A model generated the notes under the pieces. That model was not told the origin of the DNA. It made no database searches and saw only the letters and a list, made by a program, of their open reading frames with translations. 64,000 nt of DNA from Pseudoduganella guangdongensis (GTDB lineage: Bacteria > Pseudomonadota > Gammaproteobacteria > Burkholderiales > Burkholderiaceae_D): NCBI RefSeq assembly GCF_009857475.1, contig NZ_WWCJ01000002.1, positions 124,001 through 188,000 of the forward strand, in the 5' to 3' direction. Both the position numbers and the translations under genes were made by a program. Of this stretch, positions 11,045-19,756 are shown piece by piece (within the stretch, counting starts at the first letter, position 1; every line of letters begins with the position of its first letter).

Positions 11045-13075
11045 ATGTTCAAGAAAATCCTGATTGCCAACCGTGGTGAGATCGCCTGCCGCGTAGCAGC
11101 TACCGCACGTCGTTTGGGCATCAAGACCGTGGCCGTGTATTCGGAAGCGGACGCCAACGCCAAGCACGTTGCCGTCTGCGACGAGGCGGTGAACATCGGC
11201 CCGGCCGCCGCCAAGGAATCCTACCTGTGCGGCGACAAGCTGATCGCCGTGGCGCTGGCAACCGGGGCGGAAGCGATCCACCCGGGCTATGGTTTCCTGT
11301 CCGAGAACGCGGAGTTCGCGGACGCCTGTGCCGAAGTAGGGCTGGCCTTCATCGGCCCGCCGGCTTCCGCCATGCGCGCCATGGGTTCGAAATCGGCTGC
11401 CAAGCAGCTGATGGAAAAAGCCAATGTGCCGCTGGTGCCGGGCTACCACGGCGACAACCAGGATGCAGGCTTCCTGCAAGAACAAGCCGACCGCATCGGC
11501 TACCCCGTGCTGCTGAAAGCTTCCGCAGGCGGCGGCGGCAAGGGTATGCGCGTGATCGAATCGTCGGAAGCGTTCAAGGATGCGCTGGCATCCTGCAAAC
11601 GCGAGGCGATCAGCTCCTTCGGCGACGACAAGGTGCTGGCGGAGAAATACCTGCTGCGCCCGCGCCATATCGAGATCCAGGTATTCGCCGACACCCACGG
11701 CAACTGCATCTACCTATTCGAGCGCGATTGCTCGGTGCAGCGCCGCCACCAGAAAGTGCTGGAAGAAGCGCCGGCCCCAGGCATGAGCGACGAGCGCCGC
11801 AAGGCGATGGGCGAGGCCGCCGTGGCAGCCGCAAAAGCGGTCGGCTACGTCGGCGCCGGCACCGTGGAGTTCATCGCCAACCAGGACGGCAGCTTCTACT
11901 TCATGGAGATGAACACCCGCCTGCAGGTGGAGCACCCGGTGACCGAAATGATCACCGGCACCGACCTGGTGGAATGGCAGATCCGCGTCGCCGCCGGCGA
12001 AGCGCTGCCGAAGCAGCAGAGCGAGCTGACCATCAACGGCCACGCGATCGAGGCCCGCATCTACGCCGAGAATCCGGAAAAAGGCTTCCTGCCGTCGATC
12101 GGCACCTTGCGCCACCTGGAGACGCCGGCAGCAGTGAACTTTGAGCTGGGCGGCGTGCCGGGCCACCCGTCCGCCATTCGTATCGATTCCGGCGTGCGCC
12201 AAGGCGACGCCATTTCGCCGTTCTACGACCCGATGATCGCCAAGCTGATCGTGTGGGGCGCAGACCGCAAGCAGGCGCTGGCCCGCATGGCGCAAGCGCT
12301 GGCGCAGTACCAGATCGTGGGCCTGGCGACCAACATCGCCTTCCTGAAACGCCTGGTGGAAGGCGACGCCTTCGCCACCGCCGACCTGGATACCGGCCTG
12401 ATCGAGCGCAACCACGAAGCGCTGTTCCCGCCGGCGCGTTCGGTGCCGGTGGCCGCCATTGCGCTGGCTGCGGTATCCCTGATCGAAGAAGAGAAGGACC
12501 AATCGGCCGCCCAATCCGGCGCCAACAAAGGCGACCCATGGGGCCAGGCACTGGGCTGGCGCATGAATTTCCACTATGCGCGCAAGCTGGCCTTCAGCGA
12601 TGAACACGGCAAGCAGTACGCGCCGATGCTGACCTATCTGCCGCACGGCTGGCACTTCGAGATCAAGGGCCTGGAAGTCGACCTGTCGCTGTTCAGGCAA
12701 GACGGCGTGGACCTCAGCATCAAGCTGGGCGAAACCTCGGTGCATGGCACCGTGCGCCGCGATGGCGATGCATTCCACGTCTTCACCGGCGGCGGCCACT
12801 TTGTGCTGGACTATAACGACCCGATGGCGCATGCCGGCGAGTCGGAAGCCGAAGGCGGGCGCCTGACCGCGCCCATGCCGGGCAAAGTCGTCGCCGTGCT
12901 GGCCGAAAAGGGTGCGCAAGTGAAGAAGGGCGATGCCCTGGTCATCATGGAAGCGATGAAGATGGAGCACACCATCTCCGCTCCGCACGACGGCGTGGTG
13001 GAAGAGATCCTGTACGCCGTGGGCGACCAGGTGGCGGATGGCGCGCCGCTGCTGGCCTTCAAGACCGCCGCCTGA
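11045..13075 (+). CDS. liuD: Methylcrotonyl-CoA carboxylase alpha subunit (biotin carboxylase plus BCCP)
   Basis: A 676-residue biotin-containing subunit. The biotin carboxylase domain spans about 1-450 (FKKILIANRGEIACR, the ATP-grasp loop SAGGGGKGMRV, MEMNTRLQVEHPVTE). A linker/BT region follows, and a C-terminal biotinyl domain carries the acceptor lysine in EAMKMEHT near residue 637. It pairs with the carboxyltransferase at 4262. The general family also includes acetyl- and propionyl-CoA carboxylases; the liuB-liuC-liuE neighbourhood supports methylcrotonyl-CoA. The position directly after bioB couples cofactor and apoenzyme. Confidence 0.92.
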   Translation: MFKKILIANRGEIACRVAATARRLGIKTVAVYSEADANAKHVAVCDEAVNIGPAAAKESYLCGDKLIAVALATGAEAIHPGYGFLSENAEFADACAEVGLAFIGPPASAMRAMGSKSAAKQLMEKANVPLVPGYHGDNQDAGFLQEQADRIGYPVLLKASAGGGGKGMRVIESSEAFKDALASCKREAISSFGDDKVLAEKYLLRPRHIEIQVFADTHGNCIYLFERDCSVQRRHQKVLEEAPAPGMSDERRKAMGEAAVAAAKAVGYVGAGTVEFIANQDGSFYFMEMNTRLQVEHPVTEMITGTDLVEWQIRVAAGEALPKQQSELTINGHAIEARIYAENPEKGFLPSIGTLRHLETPAAVNFELGGVPGHPSAIRIDSGVRQGDAISPFYDPMIAKLIVWGADRKQALARMAQALAQYQIVGLATNIAFLKRLVEGDAFATADLDTGLIERNHEALFPPARSVPVAAIALAAVSLIEEEKDQSAAQSGANKGDPWGQALGWRMNFHYARKLAFSDEHGKQYAPMLTYLPHGWHFEIKGLEVDLSLFRQDGVDLSIKLGETSVHGTVRRDGDAFHVFTGGGHFVLDYNDPMAHAGESEAEGGRLTAPMPGKVVAVLAEKGAQVKKGDALVIMEAMKMEHTISAPHDGVVEEILYAVGDQVADGAPLLAFKTAA

Positions 13076-13084
13076 GGAGGGCGC

Positions 13085-14017
13085 ATGCGCATCCTCCTGT
13101 ATCGCGCGGACGGCAATACCGCGCCCTGGATCAAGGACTTCGCCGACTTCCTGCCGGAAGCGGAGGTGGTGGTGTGGCGCCCCGGCATTGAACTGGCGCC
13201 CTGCGACTACGCCGTGCTGTGGACGCCGCCGCAGGACATGCTGGCCGACTTGGCGCATGTGAAAGCGATCTTCCTCACCGGCGCCGGCGCCGACGCGATC
13301 ATGAAGTACGCGCAGGCGATTCCGCCGCATATCCCGATCGTGCGCCTGAACGACGCCGGCATGGGCATGCAGATGGCGGAATATGCCACCTACGCCGTGC
13401 TGCGCTACTTCCGCCGCATGGACGAATACGAGGCGCAGGCCCGTGCCGGCGCCTGGCTGCAGCTGGAAGCGCGCGACAAGAGCGATTTTTCGGTCGGCGT
13501 GATGGGGGTGGGCGCGCTCGGCTCGCATGTGATTGAAGCCCTGCGCCCGTTCGGCTTCCCGCTGCGCGCCTGGAGCCGCACGCCCAGGACGCTGGCGGGC
13601 GTGGAGTGCTTCCACGGCGCCGACGGGCTGGACGGTTTCCTCGGCTCCTCACGCGTGGTCGTCTGCATGCTGCCGCTGACGCCGGAAACCACGAATATCC
13701 TGAACCGCACCAACCTGCAAAAGCTGCCCCAGGGCGCGTACATCGTCAACGTCGGGCGCGGCGCGCACCTGTCCGATCCGGACCTGCTGCCGCTGATTAA
13801 GTCTGGCCATATCGCCGGCGCCACGCTGGACGTATTCCGCAACGAACCGCTGCCGGCGCAGCACCCGTTCTGGCAAGAACCGCGCGTGACGATCACGCCG
13901 CACATCTCCGCGCTGACGCTGCGCCGCGAGAGCGTGGAGCAGATCGCGGCCAAGATGCGCCAGCACATGCGCGGCGAACCGGTCGCCGACACCATCAACC
14001 GAGACAAGGGATACTGA
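13085..14017 (+). CDS. ghrA: D-2-hydroxyacid dehydrogenase, glyoxylate/hydroxypyruvate reductase A type
   Basis: A 310-residue NAD(P)-dependent reductase of the GhrA branch. The nucleotide-binding motif GVMGVGALGSHVIEA is near residues 137-151. The catalytic Arg lies in VNVGRGAHL and the Glu/His pair in DVFRNEPLP and ITPHISALT. It would reduce glyoxylate or hydroxypyruvate. Ribosome site GGAGGGC overlaps the liuD end (9-bp gap), and its stop is one base before liuE, so it belongs to the operon. Its role in leucine catabolism is unclear; it may be a passenger. Confidence 0.85.
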   Translation: MRILLYRADGNTAPWIKDFADFLPEAEVVVWRPGIELAPCDYAVLWTPPQDMLADLAHVKAIFLTGAGADAIMKYAQAIPPHIPIVRLNDAGMGMQMAEYATYAVLRYFRRMDEYEAQARAGAWLQLEARDKSDFSVGVMGVGALGSHVIEALRPFGFPLRAWSRTPRTLAGVECFHGADGLDGFLGSSRVVVCMLPLTPETTNILNRTNLQKLPQGAYIVNVGRGAHLSDPDLLPLIKSGHIAGATLDVFRNEPLPAQHPFWQEPRVTITPHISALTLRRESVEQIAAKMRQHMRGEPVADTINRDKGY

Positions 14018-14018
14018 A

Positions 14019-14927
14019 ATGAGTTTGCCAAAGAAGGTCAAGATTGTTGAAGTGGGCCCGCGCGACGGCCTGCAGAACGAAAAGGGCGAAGTGCCGGCCG
14101 AGGTAAAGATCGAGCTGGTGAACCGCCTGACCGACGCGGGCTTCCCGAATATCGAAGCGGCGTCCTTCGTGTCGCCGAAATGGGTGCCGCAGATGGCGAC
14201 TTCGAAGGAAGTCATGGCCGGCATCAGCCGCAAGCCGGGCGTGATCTACTCCGCGCTGACGCCGAATATGCAGGGCTTCGAAGCCGCGCTGGCGGCCGGC
14301 GCCAACGAGGTGGTGATTTTCGGCGCCGCTTCGGAAGCCTTCTCGCAAAAGAACATCAACTGCTCGATCGCCGAATCGATCGAGCGCTTTGTACCGGTCG
14401 CCAAGGCCGCCAAAGACGCCGGACTGCGCCTGCGCGCCTCGGTCAGCACCGCCTTCGGTTGCCCGTACCAGGGCGAGGTGCCGCTCGATTCCGTGGCGTA
14501 TGTGGTGGGCCGCATGCGCGACCTGGGTTGCGACGAGATCGATATTGCCGACACCATCGGCGTCTCCACCCCGCGCAAAACGCAGGCGGTGATGGAGCGC
14601 GCCATCAAGGAGTTCCGCGCCAACGGCTTGGCGGGCCACTTCCACGACACCTACGGCCAGGCGCTGGCGAACATCTACGCCGCACTGGAAGTGGGAATCG
14701 AAATCTTCCACTCCTCCGTATCCGGCCTGGGCGGCTGCCCGTACGCCAAGGGCGCGACCGGGAATGTGGCCACGGAAGACGTGATCTACATGATGAACGG
14801 CCTGGGGATTGAGACCGGCGTGGACCTCGACAAGGTGGTTGACGCCGGCCAGTTCATCTCCAACTTCCTCGGCCGCAAGGCCGCCAGCCGCGCCGGCAAT
14901 GCGATTGCCGCCAAGCGCGCCGGCTGA
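14019..14927 (+). CDS. liuE: Hydroxymethylglutaryl-CoA lyase
   Basis: A 302-residue TIM-barrel lyase splitting HMG-CoA into acetyl-CoA and acetoacetate, the last step of leucine degradation. VEVGPRDGLQNEKG at the N terminus and the signature SGLGGCPYAKGATGNVATED with its catalytic Cys are both present. It ends the long operon; its TGA directly abuts the stop codon of the convergent gene (no bases between), and no hairpin terminator is seen. Confidence 0.94.
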   Translation: MSLPKKVKIVEVGPRDGLQNEKGEVPAEVKIELVNRLTDAGFPNIEAASFVSPKWVPQMATSKEVMAGISRKPGVIYSALTPNMQGFEAALAAGANEVVIFGAASEAFSQKNINCSIAESIERFVPVAKAAKDAGLRLRASVSTAFGCPYQGEVPLDSVAYVVGRMRDLGCDEIDIADTIGVSTPRKTQAVMERAIKEFRANGLAGHFHDTYGQALANIYAALEVGIEIFHSSVSGLGGCPYAKGATGNVATEDVIYMMNGLGIETGVDLDKVVDAGQFISNFLGRKAASRAGNAIAAKRAG

Positions 14928-15626
14928 TTAATGTTCGTCCGAGCGGCCGCGTAGCAGGAACACTGCCAGCAGCGCGGCCGCTGCACGCTGCAGCGCTTGC
15001 CAGTTCGGCGTCGCGAACAAGACCTCCAGCGGCGGTAGCGGATGCGGCGCACCGTCCGCGATACCGCGCCAGACCGCCGCGAACTGCGCGATGCCGTTAC
15101 GCTCCTCCGCCGAAAAGACCGGTTCCACGAACTGCTGCTTCCAATCCGGCGTGACCCAATCCTCCCACTGATTCAGCACCTCGTCCGCCGCCGACATGGC
15201 CGGCGCCGCGTCCTGCAACTGGCGCTGGGCCGGGAACGAGCTGGCCAGCTCCAGGTACTCGATGACACGGTTGCGCACGCGGCGCAGGCCGATCGGCTGC
15301 TCCGGCACGGAGGCGCGCGGAGAGCGCAGCCAATAATAGAGGTCAAAGGTGGTCGCCGCAGCAGGCATTGGCGCGGACGGCAAATCCGCCTTCTGCTGCC
15401 AAAGCGGGAACCAATGCGGATCATGCACATGCGAGCCGCTGGCTGGCGCGCCAAACTGCACGTGCCGCACTTGCGCCTCCGCCAGGCTATGCGTGTTCGC
15501 ACCGCTAGCGAGGAAAGGTGAATAGAGTTGCGCCAGGTCGTCCTGCCAGCCGCATTCGGCGCAGGTAGCGAGCGAGCCGGGCAGGCTGGCGAAGGTAGCG
15601 AATCCGCAGCAGGGGCAGATATACAT
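14928..15626 (-). CDS. CPCC zinc-ribbon protein of unknown function
   Basis: A 232-residue protein. The first 30 residues hold two Cys pairs (YICPCCGF and ATCAECGWQD) that should form a zinc ribbon as in the Cys-rich CPCC family. The middle is a predicted soluble region (DLYYWLRSPR). The last 30 residues (LQRAAAALLAVFLLRGRSDEH) form a hydrophobic helix followed by a basic tail. I do not recognise the C-terminal two thirds. The gene starts after the tRNA-Pro terminator and converges head-on with liuE, zero bases apart. Confidence 0.75.
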   Translation of the reverse strand: MYICPCCGFATFASLPGSLATCAECGWQDDLAQLYSPFLASGANTHSLAEAQVRHVQFGAPASGSHVHDPHWFPLWQQKADLPSAPMPAAATTFDLYYWLRSPRASVPEQPIGLRRVRNRVIEYLELASSFPAQRQLQDAAPAMSAADEVLNQWEDWVTPDWKQQFVEPVFSAEERNGIAQFAAVWRGIADGAPHPLPPLEVLFATPNWQALQRAAAALLAVFLLRGRSDEH

Positions 15627-15643
15627 GGCGCAGATCTCAAAGC

Positions 15644-15680
15644 GGAAAAAAAAAGACCTGCACGAATGCAGGTCTTTTTT
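15644..15680 (-). terminator. Rho-independent terminator of the tRNA-Pro gene
   Basis: GACCTGCA and TGCAGGTC (15655-15662 and 15667-15674) form an 8-bp stem around CGAA, flanked by a run of six T on the forward strand and at least eight T when read on the reverse strand. It lies nine bases past the tRNA 3' end. The T runs on both sides would also let it act on forward transcripts. Confidence 0.85.
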
Positions 15681-15688
15681 CTGAAACT

Positions 15689-15765
15689 TGGTCGGAGTAC
15701 AAGGATTCGAACCTTGGACCCTCTGCTCCCAAAGCAGATGCGCTACCGGGCTGCGCTACACTCCG
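15689..15765 (-). tRNA. tRNA-Pro (anticodon TGG)
   Basis: The reverse-strand 77-base sequence folds as a tRNA. The acceptor stem is CGGAGTG paired with TACTCCG (one G-T pair), the D loop contains AGCCCGGTAGC, the anticodon stem TCTGC/GCAGA encloses TTTGGGA (anticodon TGG), and the T arm contains GGTTCGAATCC. The 3' CCA is encoded. The initial C at position 1, opposite G72, is as expected for bacterial tRNA-Pro. It has its own promoter and terminator. Confidence 0.95.
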
Positions 15766-15775
15766 AAGAAGCAAG

Positions 15776-15804
15776 ATAATACAAGCTGGCCCCGTGGCCG
15801 TCAA
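15776..15804 (-). promoter_or_regulatory. Sigma-70 promoter of tRNA-Pro
   Basis: Read on the reverse strand: TTGACG (15804-15799), a 17-base spacer, then TATTAT (15781-15776), ten bases before the mature tRNA 5' end. Both hexamers are close to consensus with ideal spacing. Confidence 0.8.
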
Positions 15805-15816
15805 CCCCCAATTTAA

Positions 15817-15901
15817 AAATGTCCACTTCGGGGTCAGGAAGAAATGAGGACATTCCTGCAGGGAATGTCCTCATTTCTTCCTGACCCCGAAGTGGACATT
15901 T
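15817..15901. repeat. Perfect inverted repeat, 40-bp arms, 5-bp loop
   Basis: Bases 15817-15856 are the exact reverse complement of 15862-15901, with TGCAG between. The arm contains TGTCCACTTCGGGGTCAGG and GAAATGAGGACATTCC. The right arm runs into the stop codon of rsmI (15900-15902), and the left arm starts 12 bp beyond the -35 box of the tRNA-Pro promoter. It could act as an extremely strong hairpin at the rsmI 3' end, or be a REP/MITE-like mobile palindrome inserted there. Confidence 0.92.
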
Positions 15902-16802
15902 ATTGCTTAAGCTCGAGGGCGCGGTCGTAGAGGGCGTTCTTTTTCTTGCCGGTGATTTGGGCGGCGAGGGTGGCGGCTTGTTTGACGGGCAACTCGGCCA
16001 GCAGGATCTGCAGGATGCGGTCGGCTTCGGCGTCCTGGCCTTCGTCGGCGCGGGGAGCGCCTTCGACCAGCACGACGAATTCGCCTTTTTCATGGTTGGC
16101 ATCGGATTTGAGCCAGGCGACCGCTGCGCCCAGCGGGCAGCGGTGGATCTGTTCGAACAATTTCGTCACTTCACGGGCGAAGACGACCTGGCGCTGGGGA
16201 CCAAAGACGTCGGCCAGGGCCTGAGCGCATTCGATGATCCGGTGCGGGGCTTCGTAGAACACCAGCGTGGCGGCAGCGCCGGCCAGCCCTTGCAGCACGG
16301 CTTCGCGTTGCTTGGCTTTGGATGGCAAAAATCCAACAAAATGGAATTGGTCGTTCACCAGGCCGCTGGCCGACAGCGCGGCAACCACGGCGGAGGCGCC
16401 GGGCAGCGGGATCACGCGCAGGCCGGCGGCGCGCACGGCGTCCACAATGCGGGCGCCGGGGTCGGATACGGCGGGCGTGCCGGCGTCGGACACCAGGGCG
16501 ATGCGCTCGCCGGCCTGCAGCCGGGCGACCAGTCCTTCGGCGGCTTCCCGTTCGTTGTGCATGTGGGCGGCGATCAGCGGCTTGTGCAGGCCGAAGCGGT
16601 TCATCAGCTGGGCCGTGTTGCGCGTGTCTTCGCAGGCAACGGCGTCGACCAGCGACAGCACATGCAGGGCGCGCAGGCTAATGTCGGTAACATTGCCAAT
16701 TGGCGTAGCCACCACGTATAAAGATGCCGTAGGATAGGTCTGGTGGACGGTCTCGCCGAGGATGGGCAAGCCGGCGAGCGGGCTGGAATCTTGTGCTGTC
16801 AT
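15900..16802 (-). CDS. rsmI: 16S rRNA (cytidine(1402)-2'-O)-methyltransferase
   Basis: A 300-residue SAM-dependent methylase that 2'-O-methylates C1402 in the ribosomal decoding centre. Family motifs: LYVVATPIGNVTDISLRAL, CEDTRNTAQLMNRF, ALVSDAGTPAVSDPGARIV and FYEAPHRI. The start at 16802 (MTAQDSS) gives the normal length; the frame is open upstream but overlaps the divergent lipoprotein gene. Only ten bases separate the two divergent start codons. The stop codon is embedded in the edge of a long inverted repeat. Confidence 0.93.
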   Translation of the reverse strand: MTAQDSSPLAGLPILGETVHQTYPTASLYVVATPIGNVTDISLRALHVLSLVDAVACEDTRNTAQLMNRFGLHKPLIAAHMHNEREAAEGLVARLQAGERIALVSDAGTPAVSDPGARIVDAVRAAGLRVIPLPGASAVVAALSASGLVNDQFHFVGFLPSKAKQREAVLQGLAGAAATLVFYEAPHRIIECAQALADVFGPQRQVVFAREVTKLFEQIHRCPLGAAVAWLKSDANHEKGEFVVLVEGAPRADEGQDAEADRILQILLAELPVKQAATLAAQITGKKKNALYDRALELKQ

Positions 16803-16812
16803 TGGGGGTAGG

Positions 16813-18120
16813 ATGCTGCCAAATAAAATCAACAATCTGTTGCTCTGCGTTGCGGCCATGCTGGCCAGCGCCTGCAGCGCGCCGTGCGGCACGCCGGGCC
16901 GATTGTGCGCGCCAATTACGTCCGTGACAAGTGCGGAGCCTGCCGCGCAGCCACTTCCCAGGCCACCGATGCAAGCGGCGCCGCCAAAGCCGGCGGAACC
17001 GGAGGTGGTGGTGGAGACCTTCGCCGTGCCACCGCAGGATGCGCCGCGCCCGTCAGGCATCATGCAGGTCATCCCGCAGCCGGCCGGGGAGGCGGGCGAC
17101 CAGCCGCCTTACCGCATCGCGCTGCTGCTGCCCCTGCATTCCGATGCACTGGGGCGGGCGGCCGATGCGCTGCGCGCCGGCTTTATGGCGGCCCTGGAGC
17201 GCGACCGCAAGGGTTTTGAGGTGACCCTGGTGGAAACCAGCGACCAGCCGCAGGAGGTGCTGGCGGCCTACGTCGCGGCCCAGCAGCAGAACGATATGAT
17301 AGTGGGCCCGCTGGCGCGTTCCGCCGTCACGGCCCTCGCCGGCAGCCAGCAGGTTGCCAAACCGACCATCGCACTCAATCATCCGGATTTGCGCGGCGAG
17401 GCGCGCCTGCCGCCGCAATTGCTGGTGATCGGCCTGTCGATCGAGGAGGAGGCGCGCCAGGTGGCCGAATGGGCGGCGCGCGAGCATCCGTCAGCGCGGG
17501 CACTGGTCGTTTCGGGGAATTCGGCCTGGCAAAAGCGCATCGCCGGGGCTATTTCGGCCCAATGGCAGCGCCTGGGCCTCACAGCGCGCAGTCAGGAACT
17601 CAACCCGCTGAACGGCTACCTGCAGGATGCGGAGCTGGTCGCCCTGCGCGCGCGCTTGCAGAACGAACCGGCCGGCGTGCTGTTCGCGGCGCTCGATCCG
17701 GACCAGGCGCGCCAGTTGCGCAGCGCGCTGGCCACGCCGCCGCTGAATGAGATCCCTATGTACGGCACCTCGTCGCTCAATCCGGGCCGCAGCACCATCC
17801 TGCCCGGCCCGGAAATGGATGGGGTGCGCCTGCTCGACCTGCCCTGGCTGGTGCAGCGCGACCACCCGGCGGTGATGGTTTATCCACAGCCGGAGCCGCG
17901 TGGCGAGGCGCGCCTGGGGGCGGATATGGAGCGCATCTATGCGCTGGGCATCGACGCTTTCCGCATTGCGCGGGAAATCGCGCGCCAGCCGAAGCGCCGC
18001 TTCCAGCTGGACGGGGTGACGGGCCAGCTGACTGTCGATTTCGGCCAGGGCCCGCCCTGGTTTGAGCGCATCGAAGTCCCGGCCGAATACCGCAACGGCG
18101 TGCCGACGCCCGTTCGCTGA
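16813..18120 (+). CDS. lpoA: LpoA/LppC-family lipoprotein, penicillin-binding protein activator
   Basis: A 435-residue outer-membrane lipoprotein. The signal peptide ends in the lipobox LASAC (cysteine at about residue 18), then a Pro/Ala-rich linker to about residue 85 and a periplasmic-binding-protein-like domain (PYRIALLLPLHSDALGRAADALRAG). In enterics LpoA stimulates PBP1A from the outer membrane; this protein lacks the large N-terminal TPR domain of E. coli LpoA and so is a short form. ATG 16813 is preceded by GGGGGTAGG. Divergent from rsmI and followed by yraN with a one-base overlap, the same synteny as in E. coli. Confidence 0.85.
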   Translation: MLPNKINNLLLCVAAMLASACSAPCGTPGRLCAPITSVTSAEPAAQPLPRPPMQAAPPKPAEPEVVVETFAVPPQDAPRPSGIMQVIPQPAGEAGDQPPYRIALLLPLHSDALGRAADALRAGFMAALERDRKGFEVTLVETSDQPQEVLAAYVAAQQQNDMIVGPLARSAVTALAGSQQVAKPTIALNHPDLRGEARLPPQLLVIGLSIEEEARQVAEWAAREHPSARALVVSGNSAWQKRIAGAISAQWQRLGLTARSQELNPLNGYLQDAELVALRARLQNEPAGVLFAALDPDQARQLRSALATPPLNEIPMYGTSSLNPGRSTILPGPEMDGVRLLDLPWLVQRDHPAVMVYPQPEPRGEARLGADMERIYALGIDAFRIAREIARQPKRRFQLDGVTGQLTVDFGQGPPWFERIEVPAEYRNGVPTPVR

Positions 18121-18476
18121 TGGCGCGCACCGAGCTGCAGGATATCGGCCATGAGGGCGAGGAGCGCGCCCTGGCCTACCTGCAACAACAGGGCCTGACC
18201 CTGGTCGAGCGCAATTTCCTGTGCAAGGTGGGGGAGCTGGACCTGATCATGCGCGACGGGCCAAGCCTGGTCTTTGTGGAGGTCCGGGAGCGCAACAATC
18301 CGCTCTACGGCGGTGCCGCCGCCAGCATCAGCCCGGCCAAAAAGCGCCGCATCGTGCGCGCCGCCCAGTTTTACCTCTTGCGTTGCAAACCCTTGCCGCC
18401 ATGTCGAATTGACATTGTCGCCATCGACGGCGGGCGCATAAACTGGCTGCGCAACGCTATCATTGACCAAATGTAA
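18120..18476 (+). CDS. yraN: YraN family protein (UPF0102)
   Basis: A 118-residue protein with the family core GHEGEERALAYLQQQGL, then GELDLIMRDGPSLVFVEVRER, which resembles the catalytic strand arrangement of PD-(D/E)XK nucleases (E, D, ExR). The role is unproven. Its ATG overlaps the lpoA stop (TGATG), so the two are translationally coupled. One detail: where many relatives have VEVKxR this one has VEVRER. Confidence 0.9.
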   Translation: MARTELQDIGHEGEERALAYLQQQGLTLVERNFLCKVGELDLIMRDGPSLVFVEVRERNNPLYGGAAASISPAKKRRIVRAAQFYLLRCKPLPPCRIDIVAIDGGRINWLRNAIIDQM

Positions 18477-18495
18477 GCATTTTTAACAGCGCTTG

Positions 18496-18524
18496 TGAGG
18501 CCCGGCAGGCCGCTGCACTATAAT
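18496..18524 (+). promoter_or_regulatory. Possible promoter for diaA with minimal leader
   Basis: A perfect TATAAT at 18519-18524 lies only 10 bp before the diaA ATG (18535), which has no Shine-Dalgarno sequence. The best -35 candidate TTGTGA lies 20 bp upstream, longer than optimal. If used, transcription would begin about four bases before the ATG, giving a nearly leaderless mRNA. Confidence 0.4.
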
Positions 18525-18534
18525 TACGCACACT

Positions 18535-19131
18535 ATGACTAATCAACGCATCCTCTCGCACTTCCACGAAAGTGCCGAAATCAAGATCCAGTCCGCAACC
18601 GTCCTGGCGCAGCCAATCGCGCAAGCGGTCGAACTGATGTTCTCCGCCCTCTCGAACGGCAACAAGATCCTGGCCTGCGGCAACGGCGGATCGGCTGCCG
18701 ATGCCCAGCACTTTGCTGCGGAACTGGTAGGCCGTTTCGAGCGTGAACGCTTCCCGTTGCCGGCGATTTCGCTGGCAACCGACACCTCCATCCTGACCGC
18801 TGTGGCCAACGACTACAGCTACCGCGAGATCTTCTCCAAGCAGGTGCAGGCGTTTGGCCAGGCTGGCGACATCCTGCTGGCGATTTCCACTTCGGGCAAT
18901 TCGGCCAACGTGATGGCGGCAATCGAAGCGGCGCTGGAGCGTGAAATGCGTGTCGTGGCGCTGACCGGTAAAGGCGGCGGCGCAATCGGCAAGATGCTGA
19001 CCGACGCCGATGTGCATATCTGCGTGCCGGCGGACCGTACTGCGCGTATCCAGGAAGTCCACCTGCTGACCATTCACTGCATTTGCGACGGTATCGACGT
19101 CGCCCTGTTCGGAGGAGATGTTAATGAGTAA
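18535..19131 (+). CDS. diaA: SIS-domain protein, DiaA / phosphoheptose isomerase type
   Basis: A 198-residue SIS-domain protein. [26 protein letters not shown] is split over the sugar-phosphate-binding site, and [16 protein letters not shown] gives the second loop. GmhA enzymes make heptose-7-phosphate isomers, while DiaA binds DnaA at the origin. Position between yraN and a BON lipoprotein, as in E. coli yraN-diaA-yraP, favours DiaA, but sequence alone leaves both open. There is no ribosome site before the start. The last codons overlap the next gene by eight bases. Confidence 0.8.
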   Translation: MTNQRILSHFHESAEIKIQSATVLAQPIAQAVELMFSALSNGNKILACGNGGSAADAQHFAAELVGRFERERFPLPAISLATDTSILTAVANDYSYREIFSKQVQAFGQAGDILLAISTSGNSANVMAAIEAALEREMRVVALTGKGGGAIGKMLTDADVHICVPADRTARIQEVHLLTIHCICDGIDVALFGGDVNE

Positions 19132-19750
19132 AGCGCGTCCACTGACGCTGGCTGTGGCTGCTGCCGTCCTGGCCAGCACCACCCTGTCCGCTTGCGCCCC
19201 GCTGCTGGTTGGCGGCGCCGTCGCCGGCACCATCGCCGCGACCGACCGCCGCACCTTTGGCGCCCAGACCGAGGACAAGTCGATTGTCGTCAAGGCGGAG
19301 CTGAAGCTGCCGAACGTCGCCGGCAAGAGCAGCCACGTCAACGTGAACAGCTTTAACCGCCGCGTGCTGCTGACCGGCGAAGTGCCGGATGACGAAACCA
19401 AGGCCAAGGTGGAACGCGAAATCCGCGCCATCGAAGGCGTGGTGAACGTCACCAATGAGCTGGAAGTGGGCTTCTCCTCCAGCTACACCTCGCGCTCCAA
19501 CGATGCGCTGATCACCTCCAAGGTCAAACTGAGCCTGGCCGATGCCAAGGATATCTCGGCCAACAGCTTCAAGGTCGTCACCGAGAAGGGCGCCGTGTTC
19601 CTGATGGGCCGCGTGACCCAGCGCGAAGGCGCGCAAGCGGCCGATATCGCGCGCGGCGTGGCCGGCGTGACCAAGGTGGTGAAAGTGTTCGAGTATATTT
19701 CCGAGGACGAGTGGAAGCAGTACCAGCCCGCCCCGGCAACGCAAGGCTAA
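19124..19750 (+). CDS. BON-domain outer-membrane lipoprotein (DolP/YraP type)
   Basis: A 208-residue lipoprotein. The signal ends in the lipobox LSACAP, then two BON domains follow (about residues 50-115, [20 protein letters not shown]; and 120-190, [23 protein letters not shown] with VFLMGRV). DolP supports outer-membrane integrity and BAM folding in E. coli. ATG 19124 is favoured over ATG 19118 because GGAGGAG ends eight bases before it. It overlaps diaA and is followed by a thioredoxin-like gene after six bases. Confidence 0.87.
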   Translation: MSKARPLTLAVAAAVLASTTLSACAPLLVGGAVAGTIAATDRRTFGAQTEDKSIVVKAELKLPNVAGKSSHVNVNSFNRRVLLTGEVPDDETKAKVEREIRAIEGVVNVTNELEVGFSSSYTSRSNDALITSKVKLSLADAKDISANSFKVVTEKGAVFLMGRVTQREGAQAADIARGVAGVTKVVKVFEYISEDEWKQYQPAPATQG

Positions 19751-19756
19751 AACATC

